The notes below the pieces were generated by a model, which was not told the DNA's origin, made no database searches, and saw nothing but the letters and a program-made list of their open reading frames with translations. Shown piece by piece: positions 1 through 6,308 of a stretch of 6,456 nucleotides of DNA; position 1 is the first letter of the stretch, and the number at the start of each line of letters is the position of its first letter. A program made the position numbers and the translations under genes. Source of the stretch: Bacillota bacterium (GTDB lineage: Bacteria; Bacillota; Clostridia; Peptostreptococcales; Acidaminobacteraceae); assembly GCA_030529205.1 (NCBI GenBank), contig JAUMXJ010000064.1, forward strand, positions 1 to 6,456, given 5' to 3'.

Positions 1-561
1 GCCAACGAACTTCCGAAAGTCATGGAGGCGGCTGCGAAGTCGGGGCTTCCTGAGGATGCACAAAAAGTCAATGATCTGAACAATGCCATCAATCGATTCG
101 AGAAGAAACTGCACGATTTGGAGCTTACGAGAATGGTTTCTCTGCAGATGGCTCCTCAGATTCGTCTGGTTCAAAACAACGATACCCTGATGACTGAAAA
201 AATACAGTCCACATTGGTCAATACCATTCCGATCTGGAAGTCGCAAATGTTGATTGCAATCGGTCTCAGTCATTCGGAAAGTGCGATGAAAGCACAGAGA
301 GAGACATCGGATTACACCAATGCGATGTTGAAGAGCAATGCGGAGAGGTTGAAAATGGCAACTGTTGAAACTGCAAGAGAATCCGAGCGCGGCATCGTGG
401 ATATGGAGACTTTGACCGCGACCAACAGAATGCTCATCGAAACTCTCGATGAAGTTGCCAATATCCAAAACGAAGGAAAACTCAAGAGAGAAGCTGCGCG
501 TAAAGAGCTTGAAAAGGCTGAACTTGAACTTTCCAAGAAATTAAGTGAAATCAGAAAATAA
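1..561 (+). CDS. TelA-family toxic anion resistance protein, 3' part (5' end outside window)
   Basis: The reading frame is open from the first base, so the start lies upstream; 186 residues and a TAA stop are visible. The fragment is soluble-looking and mostly helical. Two stretches match the conserved core of the TelA/KlaA family: SLQMAPQIRLVQNND (fragment residues 47-61) and the segment at 66-89, which includes EKIQSTLVNTIPIWK and then QMLIAIGL. The last 60 or so residues are rich in Glu, Lys, Arg and Leu and are probably coiled coil. Family members were named for tellurite resistance, but their molecular role is poorly understood and many are simply chromosomal stress genes, so actual tellurite resistance is not implied. 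The gene ends 31 bases before the reductase start, with no convincing terminator between, so read-through is possible. Family assignment is firm; function is weak. Confidence 0.88.
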   Translation, partial: ANELPKVMEAAAKSGLPEDAQKVNDLNNAINRFEKKLHDLELTRMVSLQMAPQIRLVQNNDTLMTEKIQSTLVNTIPIWKSQMLIAIGLSHSESAMKAQRETSDYTNAMLKSNAERLKMATVETARESERGIVDMETLTATNRMLIETLDEVANIQNEGKLKREAARKELEKAELELSKKLSEIRK

Positions 562-582
562 TATTCTGCCAAGCAGAGAATA
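562..582 (+). other. Imperfect inverted repeat just before the reductase ribosome site
   Basis: TATTCTGC (562-569) faces GCAGAGAATA (573-582) across the three-base loop CAA. The arms pair fully except for a two-base AG bulge in the 3' arm. The 3' arm runs into the AGGAGG ribosome site (582-587). There is no T-tract after it, so it does not look like a terminator. The stem is short and A/T-rich and may have no function. Confidence 0.3.
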
Positions 583-592
583 GGAGGTCATT

Positions 593-1318
593 ATGAGATT
601 GGCTGGTAAAGTTGCCATCGTAACCGGTGGCTCAAGAGGAATCGGAAGAGCGATATGTGAAAAATTTGCCGCAGAGGGTGCGAAGATGGTCATCACGACA
701 GCATCTACATCCGTTCCGAAGTTCGATCAGGAAAATATCGTCGGATATCAAGTCAATATAACAGACAAAGCGGCAGTGGAGGCTTTTGTTCAAGATGTCA
801 AAGAGAAGTACGGCGCGGTCGATGTACTTGTAAACAACGCCGGAATTACAAGAGACGGACTGATTAACAAGTTGACCGAAGAAATGTGGGACGAAGTCAT
901 CAATGTCAACCTGAAAGGTGTGTTCTACATTACGCAGGCTGTCGGTCCGATGATGATGGAACAGGGAAAAGGAAGCATCATCAACGTTTCATCCGTTGTC
1001 GGTGAATACGGAAACATCGGTCAGACCAATTACTCTGCAACCAAGGCGGGTGTAATCGGAATGATGAAGAGCTGGGCAAAAGAATTTGCAAGAAAAGGCG
1101 CTGCAGTTCGCGTAAACAGCATTGCACCGGGTTTCATCAATACGGACATGATGAAGACCGTGCCGGACAAGGTATTGGATCCGATTCGTGAGAAGACGAT
1201 GCTCGGAAGACTGGGAGAGCCTGAGGAAATCGCAAATGCCGCACTCTTCCTGGCAAGCGACGAATCCTCTTTTATCACAGGTCATAACCTGTCAGTCAAC
1301 GGCGGATTGAGATTGTAG
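593..1318 (+). CDS. fabG: FabG/PhaB-type short-chain reductase (3-oxoacyl-ACP or acetoacetyl-CoA reductase)
   Basis: A 241-residue classical SDR, the usual length for FabG. The Rossmann nucleotide loop TGGSRGIG is at residues 11-18, NNAG at 81-84, and the catalytic tetrad N106, S134, Y147 and K151 is complete (Y147-x3-K151; S134 lies 13 residues before the Tyr, as in FabG). The residues after strand beta-2 (TTAST, 35-39) lack the acidic residue of NAD-specific enzymes, which suggests NADPH. The ATG is set by AGGAGG at 582-587, five bases upstream. The enzyme reduces a 3-oxoacyl thioester to the (3R)-hydroxy product in the cytosol. The thiolase 78 bases downstream makes acetoacetyl-CoA, and GQTNYS around the active Tyr and the NGGLRL end recall acetoacetyl-CoA reductases (PhaB). 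The usual fatty-acid synthesis neighbours (fabD, acpP, fabF) are absent. Substrate (ACP or CoA) cannot be decided from sequence. The SDR call is certain; the symbol is provisional. Confidence 0.9.
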   Translation: MRLAGKVAIVTGGSRGIGRAICEKFAAEGAKMVITTASTSVPKFDQENIVGYQVNITDKAAVEAFVQDVKEKYGAVDVLVNNAGITRDGLINKLTEEMWDEVINVNLKGVFYITQAVGPMMMEQGKGSIINVSSVVGEYGNIGQTNYSATKAGVIGMMKSWAKEFARKGAAVRVNSIAPGFINTDMMKTVPDKVLDPIREKTMLGRLGEPEEIANAALFLASDESSFITGHNLSVNGGLRL

Positions 1319-1381
1319 TATTTACGAGTTCAAGAGCAAATAATGAAAAAATCAGATAGAAAAATAAGTGAAGACGATATT

Positions 1382-1387
1382 GGGAGG
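1382..1387 (+). promoter_or_regulatory. Ribosome binding site of the thiolase
   Basis: GGGAGG lies nine bases before the ATG at 1397 and supports that start. The 78-base gap from the reductase stop contains no terminator-like stem and no clear promoter, so the two genes are probably transcribed together. Confidence 0.7.
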
Positions 1388-1396
1388 AAATGAAAG

Positions 1397-2593
1397 ATGA
1401 GAAATGTAGTGATTGCTTCTGCTGTCAGGACGCCGATCGGATCATTCGGCGGATCTCTTGCACCCTTGAGTGCTGTAGATTTGGGAATTATTGCGGCGAA
1501 GGAAGCAATAAGCAGAGCGAATATCAAGGCTGAAGATGTGGAAGATGTCGTCATCGGTGCGGTTCTTACAGGTGCTCAGGGACAAGGGGTTGCAAGACAG
1601 ATTTCGGTCGGTTCCGGAATTCCGGTAGAAGTCCCTGCAATGACGCTCAATATTATCTGCGGATCGGGACTCCGAGCTGTCAGCCTCAGTGCACAGCAGA
1701 TTGCACTCGGGGATGCGGATATTATTCTCTGCGGCGGAACCGAGAGTATGTCGAATTCCGTTCATGCGATGTCCGGTCTCCGTTTCGGAACGAAAATGGG
1801 CAACGGAACGCTGGTCGACACGATGATCAACGACGGTCTTACCGACGCATTCAACAAGTATCACATGGGTATCACCGCTGAAAACATTGCGGAGAAATGG
1901 AATATTTCAAGAGAAGAACAGGACAAATTCGCCGTAGAAAGCCAGAACAAGGCGGAAGAGGCGCAAAAAGCGGGAAAATTTGTCGATGAAATCGTTCCTG
2001 TGGTCATAAAAGGCAAGAAAGGCGATGTGGTTGTAGACAAAGACGAGTACATCAAGTACGGCACAACCATGGAGAGCGTTGCGAAACTGAGACCCGCATT
2101 CAAAAAAGACGGTACGGTTACTGCTGCAAATGCTTCCGGAATCAACGACGGAGCTGCGATGCTCGTGCTGATGAGTGAAGAAAAAGCGAAAGAGCTCGGC
2201 ATTACTCCGCTTGCGACCATCAAGGGATATGCGACCAAGGGTGTCGATCCTGAAATCATGGGATACGGACCGGTTCCCGCGACAAAAGCAGCACTTGAAA
2301 AGGCGGGATGGAAGCTGGAGGACGTCGATCTGATTGAGGCGAACGAAGCGTTTGCCGCACAATCGATCGCGGTTGTCAGAGATCTCGGCTTGGATACGGG
2401 CAAGGTGAATGTAAACGGCGGAGCGATTGCACTCGGTCACCCGATCGGATGCAGCGGAGCGAGAATTCTTACCACTTTGCTGTACGAGATGAAGAAGAGA
2501 GATGCGAAAAAAGGTCTGGCTACACTTTGTATCGGCGGGGGAATGGGAACCACCCTTCTCGTTGAGAGATCGTGCTGCCAGTGCGCGAAATAA
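1397..2593 (+). CDS. Acetyl-CoA C-acetyltransferase (acetoacetyl-CoA thiolase)
   Basis: A 398-residue type II biosynthetic thiolase, slightly longer than the usual 390-393. Catalytic residues are all in place: nucleophile C88 in [11 protein letters not shown]316 in EANEAFA, H348 in [16 protein letters not shown], and the second Cys C378 in [18 protein letters not shown] at 11-19 and CGGTESMS at 112-119 are further family signatures. It condenses two acetyl-CoA to acetoacetyl-CoA, the first committed step to butyrate, and also works in reverse. It follows the SDR reductase, giving the pair that would make 3-hydroxybutyryl-CoA, and is ended by a hairpin terminator 33 bases after its stop. Related enzymes usually end at the LVER equivalent (388-391); here a seven-residue tail SCCQCAK follows, with three cysteines. 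Family call is very firm; preference for acetoacetyl-CoA over longer 3-ketoacyl-CoA is inferred from the close match to clostridial ThlA/AtoB-type enzymes. Confidence 0.95.
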   Translation: MRNVVIASAVRTPIGSFGGSLAPLSAVDLGIIAAKEAISRANIKAEDVEDVVIGAVLTGAQGQGVARQISVGSGIPVEVPAMTLNIICGSGLRAVSLSAQQIALGDADIILCGGTESMSNSVHAMSGLRFGTKMGNGTLVDTMINDGLTDAFNKYHMGITAENIAEKWNISREEQDKFAVESQNKAEEAQKAGKFVDEIVPVVIKGKKGDVVVDKDEYIKYGTTMESVAKLRPAFKKDGTVTAANASGINDGAAMLVLMSEEKAKELGITPLATIKGYATKGVDPEIMGYGPVPATKAALEKAGWKLEDVDLIEANEAFAAQSIAVVRDLGLDTGKVNVNGGAIALGHPIGCSGARILTTLLYEMKKRDAKKGLATLCIGGGMGTTLLVERSCCQCAK

Positions 2594-2626
2594 TGGTATA
2601 AACCGAATCACGATATTCAATTTTTT

Positions 2627-2657
2627 AGGCTTTCCGCCCTTCGGCGGGAGGCTTTTT
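2627..2657 (+). terminator. Rho-independent terminator after the thiolase
   Basis: A 12-bp stem pairs 2627-2638 with 2643-2654 across the loop CTTC. It has five strong C/G pairs next to the loop and three G-T wobbles further out. It is followed by a run of five T (2653-2657). It lies between the thiolase stop and the next promoter and separates the two transcription units. No matching A-run lies upstream, so it should act on the plus strand only. Confidence 0.85.
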
Positions 2658-2692
2658 ATTTGCGGCCGGTGTGTAAACGGTGAGTGTTTCGT

Positions 2693-2708
2693 TTGACAGA
2701 TTGACAGT
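2693..2708 (+). repeat. Tandem 8-bp repeat over the promoter -35
   Basis: TTGACAGA is followed directly by TTGACAGT (seven of eight identical), doubling the -35 hexamer. It may be chance, a spare -35 element, or a small direct-repeat operator; the sequence alone does not decide. Confidence 0.4.
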
Positions 2709-2721
2709 CGGTTGGTAATAT
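2693..2721 (+). promoter_or_regulatory. Sigma-70/SigA-type promoter of the chorismate mutase-cdaAR-buk block
   Basis: A perfect -35 TTGACA (2693-2698) is followed after exactly 17 bases by TAATAT (2716-2721), five of six matches to TATAAT. It stands just downstream of the terminator and upstream of the first gene of the second block. A start site near 2728 would leave a leader of only about 11 bases, beginning inside the ribosome site (AGGGGAG, 2725-2731). A second TTGACA at 2701-2706 is only nine bases from this -10 and so cannot be the working -35 for it. The call rests on consensus match and position only. Confidence 0.65.
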
Positions 2722-2738
2722 GTTAGGGGAGAAATTTT

Positions 2739-3002
2739 ATGACAATTGACGCTCTAAGGATGGAGATTGATACATTGGACAGCCGGATTGCCGAGTTGAT
2801 TACGAGGAGATTGATGTGCGCTCGCGAAATAGGCGCAATCAAGAAGGCGGAGAACGTTCCCCTTGCGAATATCGACAGAGAAATTGCGGTAATAGATCAT
2901 GTTAGAGCGGTAGCAAGCACTGTGATTGACGATGAGGAAATAGGCGAAGCGGTTGAAAAAATATATTTCTCTATTATAACAATGTCAAGAAGGATGCAGT
3001 GA
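2739..3002 (+). CDS. Monofunctional chorismate mutase, AroQ class
   Basis: An 87-residue all-helical protein matching the single-domain AroQ fold, which rearranges chorismate to prephenate on the way to Phe and Tyr. By alignment to the E. coli P-protein mutase domain, R7, R24, K35, R47 and E48 correspond to active-site R11, R28, K39, R51 and E52, and Q87 at the very end probably serves as the catalytic Gln in the SRRMQ ending. N44 stands where the E. coli enzyme has D48. No signal peptide, dehydratase or DAHP synthase domain is fused, so it should be a cytosolic domain-swapped dimer. The ATG has GGAG (2728-2731) seven bases upstream. It is first in the block, and its stop shares one base with the ATG of cdaA, implying translational coupling. 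No other aromatic pathway gene is in view, so the genomic link to c-di-AMP synthesis is unexplained. Confidence 0.88.
   Translation: MTIDALRMEIDTLDSRIAELITRRLMCAREIGAIKKAENVPLANIDREIAVIDHVRAVASTVIDDEEIGEAVEKIYFSIITMSRRMQ
2990..2994 (+). promoter_or_regulatory. Ribosome site that decides the cdaA start
   Basis: AAGGA lies seven bases before ATG 3002 but only four before an in-frame GTG at 2999. The ATG, which shares its A with the chorismate mutase TGA stop, is therefore the better start, giving 270 residues rather than 271. Confidence 0.65.
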
Positions 3003-3814
3003 TGGACTTTATTGAAAGCATGAAAGAGCTTCTGTTTGCTTTGTTTTCGGATATCAAGATAACCTATATTATCGATATTGCTATTATCACCTTTGTCTTT
3101 TATAGTTTTATCAAATTGATAAAAGAAACGCGCGCCGTTCAGATTATAAACGGCATTGTTGTCATTCTGGTCATCTCCAAGATAAGCGAATGGCTGAGGC
3201 TGTATGCGATCAACTATATCCTGCAAAACACCCTGACGATCGGATTGATTGCCATCGTGATTATTTTCCAACCCGAGCTGAGGAAAGCACTGGAAAAAAT
3301 GGGAAACACGAGATGGATTATCAAACACAGTAAAAAAGCGGGATTTGAATCCGAACATATTATCGATGAAATTGTCGACGCCGCGACCACGATGTCCAGA
3401 AAGAAAATCGGAGCGTTGATGGTGATTGTCGGCAAACTCAGTCTCAATGATATTATAGAAACCGGCACGGTGGTGGATGCCTCCATCACCAGTGAGCTGG
3501 TGCAAAATGTCTTCTTTCCCAAATCTCCCCTGCATGACGGGGCCATGTTGATAAAAAACGAGAGGATTGTGGCGGCAGGCTGTGTGCTACCGCTTTCTTC
3601 AAATTTGGATATTTCTAAGGAGCTGGGGACAAGGCATCGTGCGGCAATCGGGATTTCCGAGACCTCCGACGCCCTGGTGATTATCGTGTCCGAAGAGACG
3701 GGAGCCATTTCCATCGCGATTGACGGCAAGTTGCAGAGGTTTTTGGACCCCGCCGGATTGCGCGAAGCAATCAGCATCAGTCATTCTCAGGAAGAAGAGG
3801 AGAGTGAGAAATGA
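3002..3814 (+). CDS. cdaA: Membrane diadenylate cyclase CdaA (c-di-AMP synthase)
   Basis: A 270-residue protein, close to the usual length of CdaA (YbbP/DacA). The N-terminal 90 residues carry hydrophobic stretches at about 20-40, 48-60 and 76-89, the expected three membrane segments. The FQPELRKALE segment (89-98) is the characteristic link to the cyclase domain. The DAC domain (about 105-255) has both catalytic motifs intact: DGA at 179-181 (in SPLHDGAMLI) and RHR at 211-213 (in GTRHRAA). It joins two ATP into c-di-AMP, the second messenger that controls potassium and osmolyte uptake and cell-wall homeostasis in Gram-positive bacteria. The cyclase domain faces the cytosol. Its stop overlaps the cdaR start by four bases (ATGA), the usual cdaA-cdaR pairing. 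The C-terminus ends in an acidic run, EEEESEK. The unusual side of the context is the chorismate mutase before it and butyrate kinase, not glmM, after cdaR. Confidence 0.96.
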   Translation: MDFIESMKELLFALFSDIKITYIIDIAIITFVFYSFIKLIKETRAVQIINGIVVILVISKISEWLRLYAINYILQNTLTIGLIAIVIIFQPELRKALEKMGNTRWIIKHSKKAGFESEHIIDEIVDAATTMSRKKIGALMVIVGKLSLNDIIETGTVVDASITSELVQNVFFPKSPLHDGAMLIKNERIVAAGCVLPLSSNLDISKELGTRHRAAIGISETSDALVIIVSEETGAISIAIDGKLQRFLDPAGLREAISISHSQEEEESEK

Positions 3815-5052
3815 AAACATTTTTCGGAAAATTATGGTCCGCACTCAATATTAAAAACAATTTCGGATTGAAGGTTCTTTCCCTTGTTCTTGCGATTTTC
3901 TTCTGGATATTTGTGATGGACAAAGAAAACCCCATTGTCACCAGGACATTTTACAATGTTCCGATCGTGTACGCCGGAGAAACCGATCCGGGATTGGTGG
4001 TGTCCAGCGCGCCGACTTATTATTCGAATATTGAAATCAGCGGGAGAAGAAATTCCGTACTCGCGACGCGTTCGGATTCGTTTGTCCTGAAAGTCAATCT
4101 TCCGGGTTTGAAAGACGGGAAAAATGAAGCGGAAATCGAATACTCGACCCTGCAGAACGACATCAATATCGACAGAGTGTCGCCGAGCAGTGTCGTGGTT
4201 GTTCTCGAAAAGGTCATCAGTGTTGAAAAACCTGTGTACTATAACAAAAAATCATCCTTTGAAGAATCTCTGTCAAAATCCGTCCTGTATATCGAGCCTT
4301 CCGCCGTGATGGTAACGGGTCCGCGTTCTCTGGTTGCCGATGTGTCCTCGGTCATCGGTACAATCGACGTGTCTGCCGTTACAGGAAGTACCAGCATGGA
4401 GGTTTCGCTTGTGCCGGTCAATTCACTTGGGGAAAGGGTGGATGATGTCATCTTGGAGAAAGATGTCGCGACCGTCACGGTGAAAGCAATGCGTGAAAAG
4501 CGTGTGCCGTTTACCTACGAATATCGGGATGAAACGGACGAAAATCATAAGGTGACACGGTTTATTGTCAGCACCAATATGGTTACCATAATCGGAGACC
4601 CGAGTATTGTGGATCGTATTGCGTCAATCAAGGCGAATCCGATTGTCGTAACGGGACCGGAGGATTCGGAGGGGGTGGTGACTTTTGAGGCCGTTGACGG
4701 TGTCACGATAACGGATGCGGATCAAGTCACATACGAAGCACAGTATGTGGAAAGTCTGGAAAACAATCTGGTGTTCAGAGGTTCGGACTTGGTTTTTGAA
4801 AATGTGGATGCAAATTACCGGGCGACCGTAGAGGAAAACACGGAGATTACCATCAAGGTGAAGGGGACGAAGGAAACGGTTGAAAAGATTAAGAATGCGG
4901 ACTTTGTAATCAGTCTTGATTTATCCGGACTCGGAGAAGGGGAGCACGAGATCAGTCCCCAAGTGAAGTTTCTGTCTCAGGCAAACGTTGTCTACGAAGT
5001 GCTGAACGAGGCGCCCGTCAAAGTCATCATTACAAAAAAAGCGGAGGAATAA
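3811..5052 (+). CDS. cdaR: CdaR, YbbR-domain regulator of the diadenylate cyclase
   Basis: A 413-residue protein with one N-terminal membrane segment (about 20-36, ending FFWIFVMDKEN) and a long outward-facing part made of four YbbR-type repeats at roughly 43-134, 137-227, 230-312 and 316-409. Each repeat shows the family pattern of a beta strand ending in a Gly turn, a short helix beginning near Val or Ile, and an Asp-containing strand; examples are VMVTGPRSLVADVSSV (166-181), MVTIIGDPSIVDRIASI (257-273) and ITIKVKGTKETVEKI (346-360). CdaR binds CdaA at the membrane and modulates c-di-AMP production, with activating or inhibiting effects reported depending on species and conditions. GGAG at 3799-3802 lies eight bases before the ATG, which sits inside the cdaA stop. 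The stop shares one base with buk. Assignment by domain architecture and position is firm; the direction of its effect here is unknown. Confidence 0.92.
   Translation: MKTFFGKLWSALNIKNNFGLKVLSLVLAIFFWIFVMDKENPIVTRTFYNVPIVYAGETDPGLVVSSAPTYYSNIEISGRRNSVLATRSDSFVLKVNLPGLKDGKNEAEIEYSTLQNDINIDRVSPSSVVVVLEKVISVEKPVYYNKKSSFEESLSKSVLYIEPSAVMVTGPRSLVADVSSVIGTIDVSAVTGSTSMEVSLVPVNSLGERVDDVILEKDVATVTVKAMREKRVPFTYEYRDETDENHKVTRFIVSTNMVTIIGDPSIVDRIASIKANPIVVTGPEDSEGVVTFEAVDGVTITDADQVTYEAQYVESLENNLVFRGSDLVFENVDANYRATVEENTEITIKVKGTKETVEKIKNADFVISLDLSGLGEGEHEISPQVKFLSQANVVYEVLNEAPVKVIITKKAEE
5043..5048 (+). promoter_or_regulatory. Closely spaced ribosome site of butyrate kinase, inside cdaR
   Basis: GGAGGA within the last codons of cdaR ends only three bases before the buk ATG at 5052. 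This is tighter than usual. With the TAATG stop/start junction, buk translation probably depends on ribosomes finishing cdaR. Confidence 0.6.
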
Positions 5053-6155
5053 TGTCATATATTTTAGCAATCAATCCGGGATCTACAAGTACTAAGATTG
5101 CACTGTTTGCATCCTATGAGTTGCATTTAAAGGAAAATTTTGCCCACGGCTCGGATGAAGTTTCAAAGTTCGATCATGTCATTGCACAAAAGGAATACCG
5201 TAAGAATATCATACTCGGATGGTTGAAGAACCACGGAATCGCGAAGGGCGATTTGGCTGCCGTGGTCGGAAGAGGCGGGCTGCTCCGCTCGATTCCGAGC
5301 GGGTGCTACAAGGTCGATTCCCTGATGCTCGAGGATATGAACGGTTGTATTCGAGGCGAACACGCTTCCAACCTGGGAGCGATTATCGCGGACGAAATTG
5401 CGAAGGAGTACGGGGTCTGTGCGTATATCGTGGATCCGGTTTCCGTGGATGAATTCGAGCCTTTGGCGAGAATTTCAGGAATTCCGCAATTGGAGCGCAA
5501 ATCGATGGTTCATGCACTGAATTGCAGGGCAATGGCGTTCAAGTATGCGACGGAGTATGCGAACGGAAAATCGCTTGAGGATTTGAATCTGATCATCGCA
5601 CATCTGGGAGGCGGAATTTCCGTTGTTCCGATGAAGAGAGGAAAAATGGTCGACGCCAATAACGCCAATGAGATGGGGCCGTTTTCCTCGGAGCGGGCGG
5701 GCGGACTGCCGGTCGGCGATTTTGTAAACATTTGTTTCAGCGGTGCGTACAGCAAGGCGGAAGTCAAAAACATGATTCGCGGTAAGGGCGGATTGGCGGG
5801 CTATCTCGGCACCAACGACATCAAAGCGGTCGAGGAAAAGGGTGATCCGGAGGAACTGAAGTTTCTCGAGGCGATGGCATATCAAATTGCAAAAGAAATC
5901 GGCGGAGCGGCGGCTGTCCTGGAAGGAAAGGCGGATGCCATTCTTTTGACGGGCGGCGCCGCATATTCGAAGATTATTACGAAAAAAATAAAAGAGATGA
6001 CGTCTTTTATCGCCGATGTTGTCGTGCTTGCCGGGGAGGACGAACTCTCCGCACTGTCTTCCGGCGTAGCGAGAGTACTCGAGGGAGCGGAAGAAGCAAA
6101 AAACTATACGCAGGAATCCCGTCGCTACGAAGAAAGTCGGAAAAATTCTCAATAA
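5052..6155 (+). CDS. buk: Butyrate kinase (butyryl-phosphate to butyrate plus ATP)
   Basis: A 367-residue acetate/butyrate kinase of the ASKHA fold, against about 355 for typical Buk. The N-terminal phosphate loop ILAINPGSTSTKIALF (4-19), HALNCRAMA (154-162), the Gly-rich IIAHLGGGISV (181-191), FSSERAGGLPVGDF (211-224) and the adenosine-site segment ILLTGGAAYS (297-306) are all present and intact. It makes ATP from butyryl-phosphate in the cytosol; related kinases also accept isobutyrate or other short branched acids. The start ATG shares its A with the cdaR TAA. A ptb-like gene follows after 153 bases, supporting a butyrate role; the more common published order is ptb before buk. The last 17 or so residues (after about 350) are a very polar, charged tail beyond the conserved domain. 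Family call is very firm; exact acid preference is inferred. Confidence 0.94.
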   Translation: MSYILAINPGSTSTKIALFASYELHLKENFAHGSDEVSKFDHVIAQKEYRKNIILGWLKNHGIAKGDLAAVVGRGGLLRSIPSGCYKVDSLMLEDMNGCIRGEHASNLGAIIADEIAKEYGVCAYIVDPVSVDEFEPLARISGIPQLERKSMVHALNCRAMAFKYATEYANGKSLEDLNLIIAHLGGGISVVPMKRGKMVDANNANEMGPFSSERAGGLPVGDFVNICFSGAYSKAEVKNMIRGKGGLAGYLGTNDIKAVEEKGDPEELKFLEAMAYQIAKEIGGAAAVLEGKADAILLTGGAAYSKIITKKIKEMTSFIADVVVLAGEDELSALSSGVARVLEGAEEAKNYTQESRRYEESRKNSQ

Positions 6156-6308
6156 ACCCGGGATGTCTTTGCACCAAAATGATGAGAATAATTATTGAAG
6201 ACTGCAGAATCGGGGAAAGAGCCGGTGAGCGGTTGTCAATCCTGTGCAGAAGATGTGTTCACGGTCTTGATATTTGATGCGGTAAAATGGAGATAGATTG
6301 GAGGATTT
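6156..6308 (+). other. Buk-ptb spacer without a clear terminator
   Basis: In these 153 bases I find no stem followed by T-run. AT-rich hexamers such as TAAAAT (6283-6288) have no -35 at proper distance (TTCACG at 6258-6263 would be 19 bases away), so a separate ptb promoter is not supported. A 32-codon open frame at 6179-6277 lacks a ribosome site. Read-through from buk into ptb is the simplest reading. Confidence 0.5.

Noticed and set aside
1343..1393. A 16-codon open frame in the reductase-thiolase gap, ending over the thiolase ribosome site
   Set aside because: It has no ribosome site of its own and a low-complexity Lys/Asp/Ser content; it is most likely chance. Its overlap with GGGAGG would suit a leader peptide, but nothing else supports that.
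1861..2620. Long minus-strand open frames opposite the thiolase (also opposite cdaA and buk)
   Set aside because: They lie wholly antisense to strongly conserved genes and have unlikely compositions, rich in Ser/Phe or Arg/His; they are shadows of the real genes.
2502..2696. A 64-codon plus-strand frame running from the thiolase end through the terminator
   Set aside because: It starts inside the thiolase in another frame and reads through the terminator hairpin and the -35 region; it resembles no protein I know.
2594..2738. Possible riboswitch or attenuator before chorismate mutase
   Set aside because: The only strong stem is the terminator of the upstream block, which lies before the predicted promoter. 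There is no leader long enough, no run of Phe, Tyr or Trp codons, and no recognisable c-di-AMP riboswitch.
2999..3004. GTG at 2999 as the cdaA start
   Set aside because: The ribosome site is only four bases away from it, and the ATG three bases later has better spacing and forms the usual TGATG junction.
6179..6277. A 32-codon open frame between buk and ptb with a CxxC near its end
   Set aside because: No ribosome site precedes its ATG and I recognise no similarity; the length is within chance expectation.
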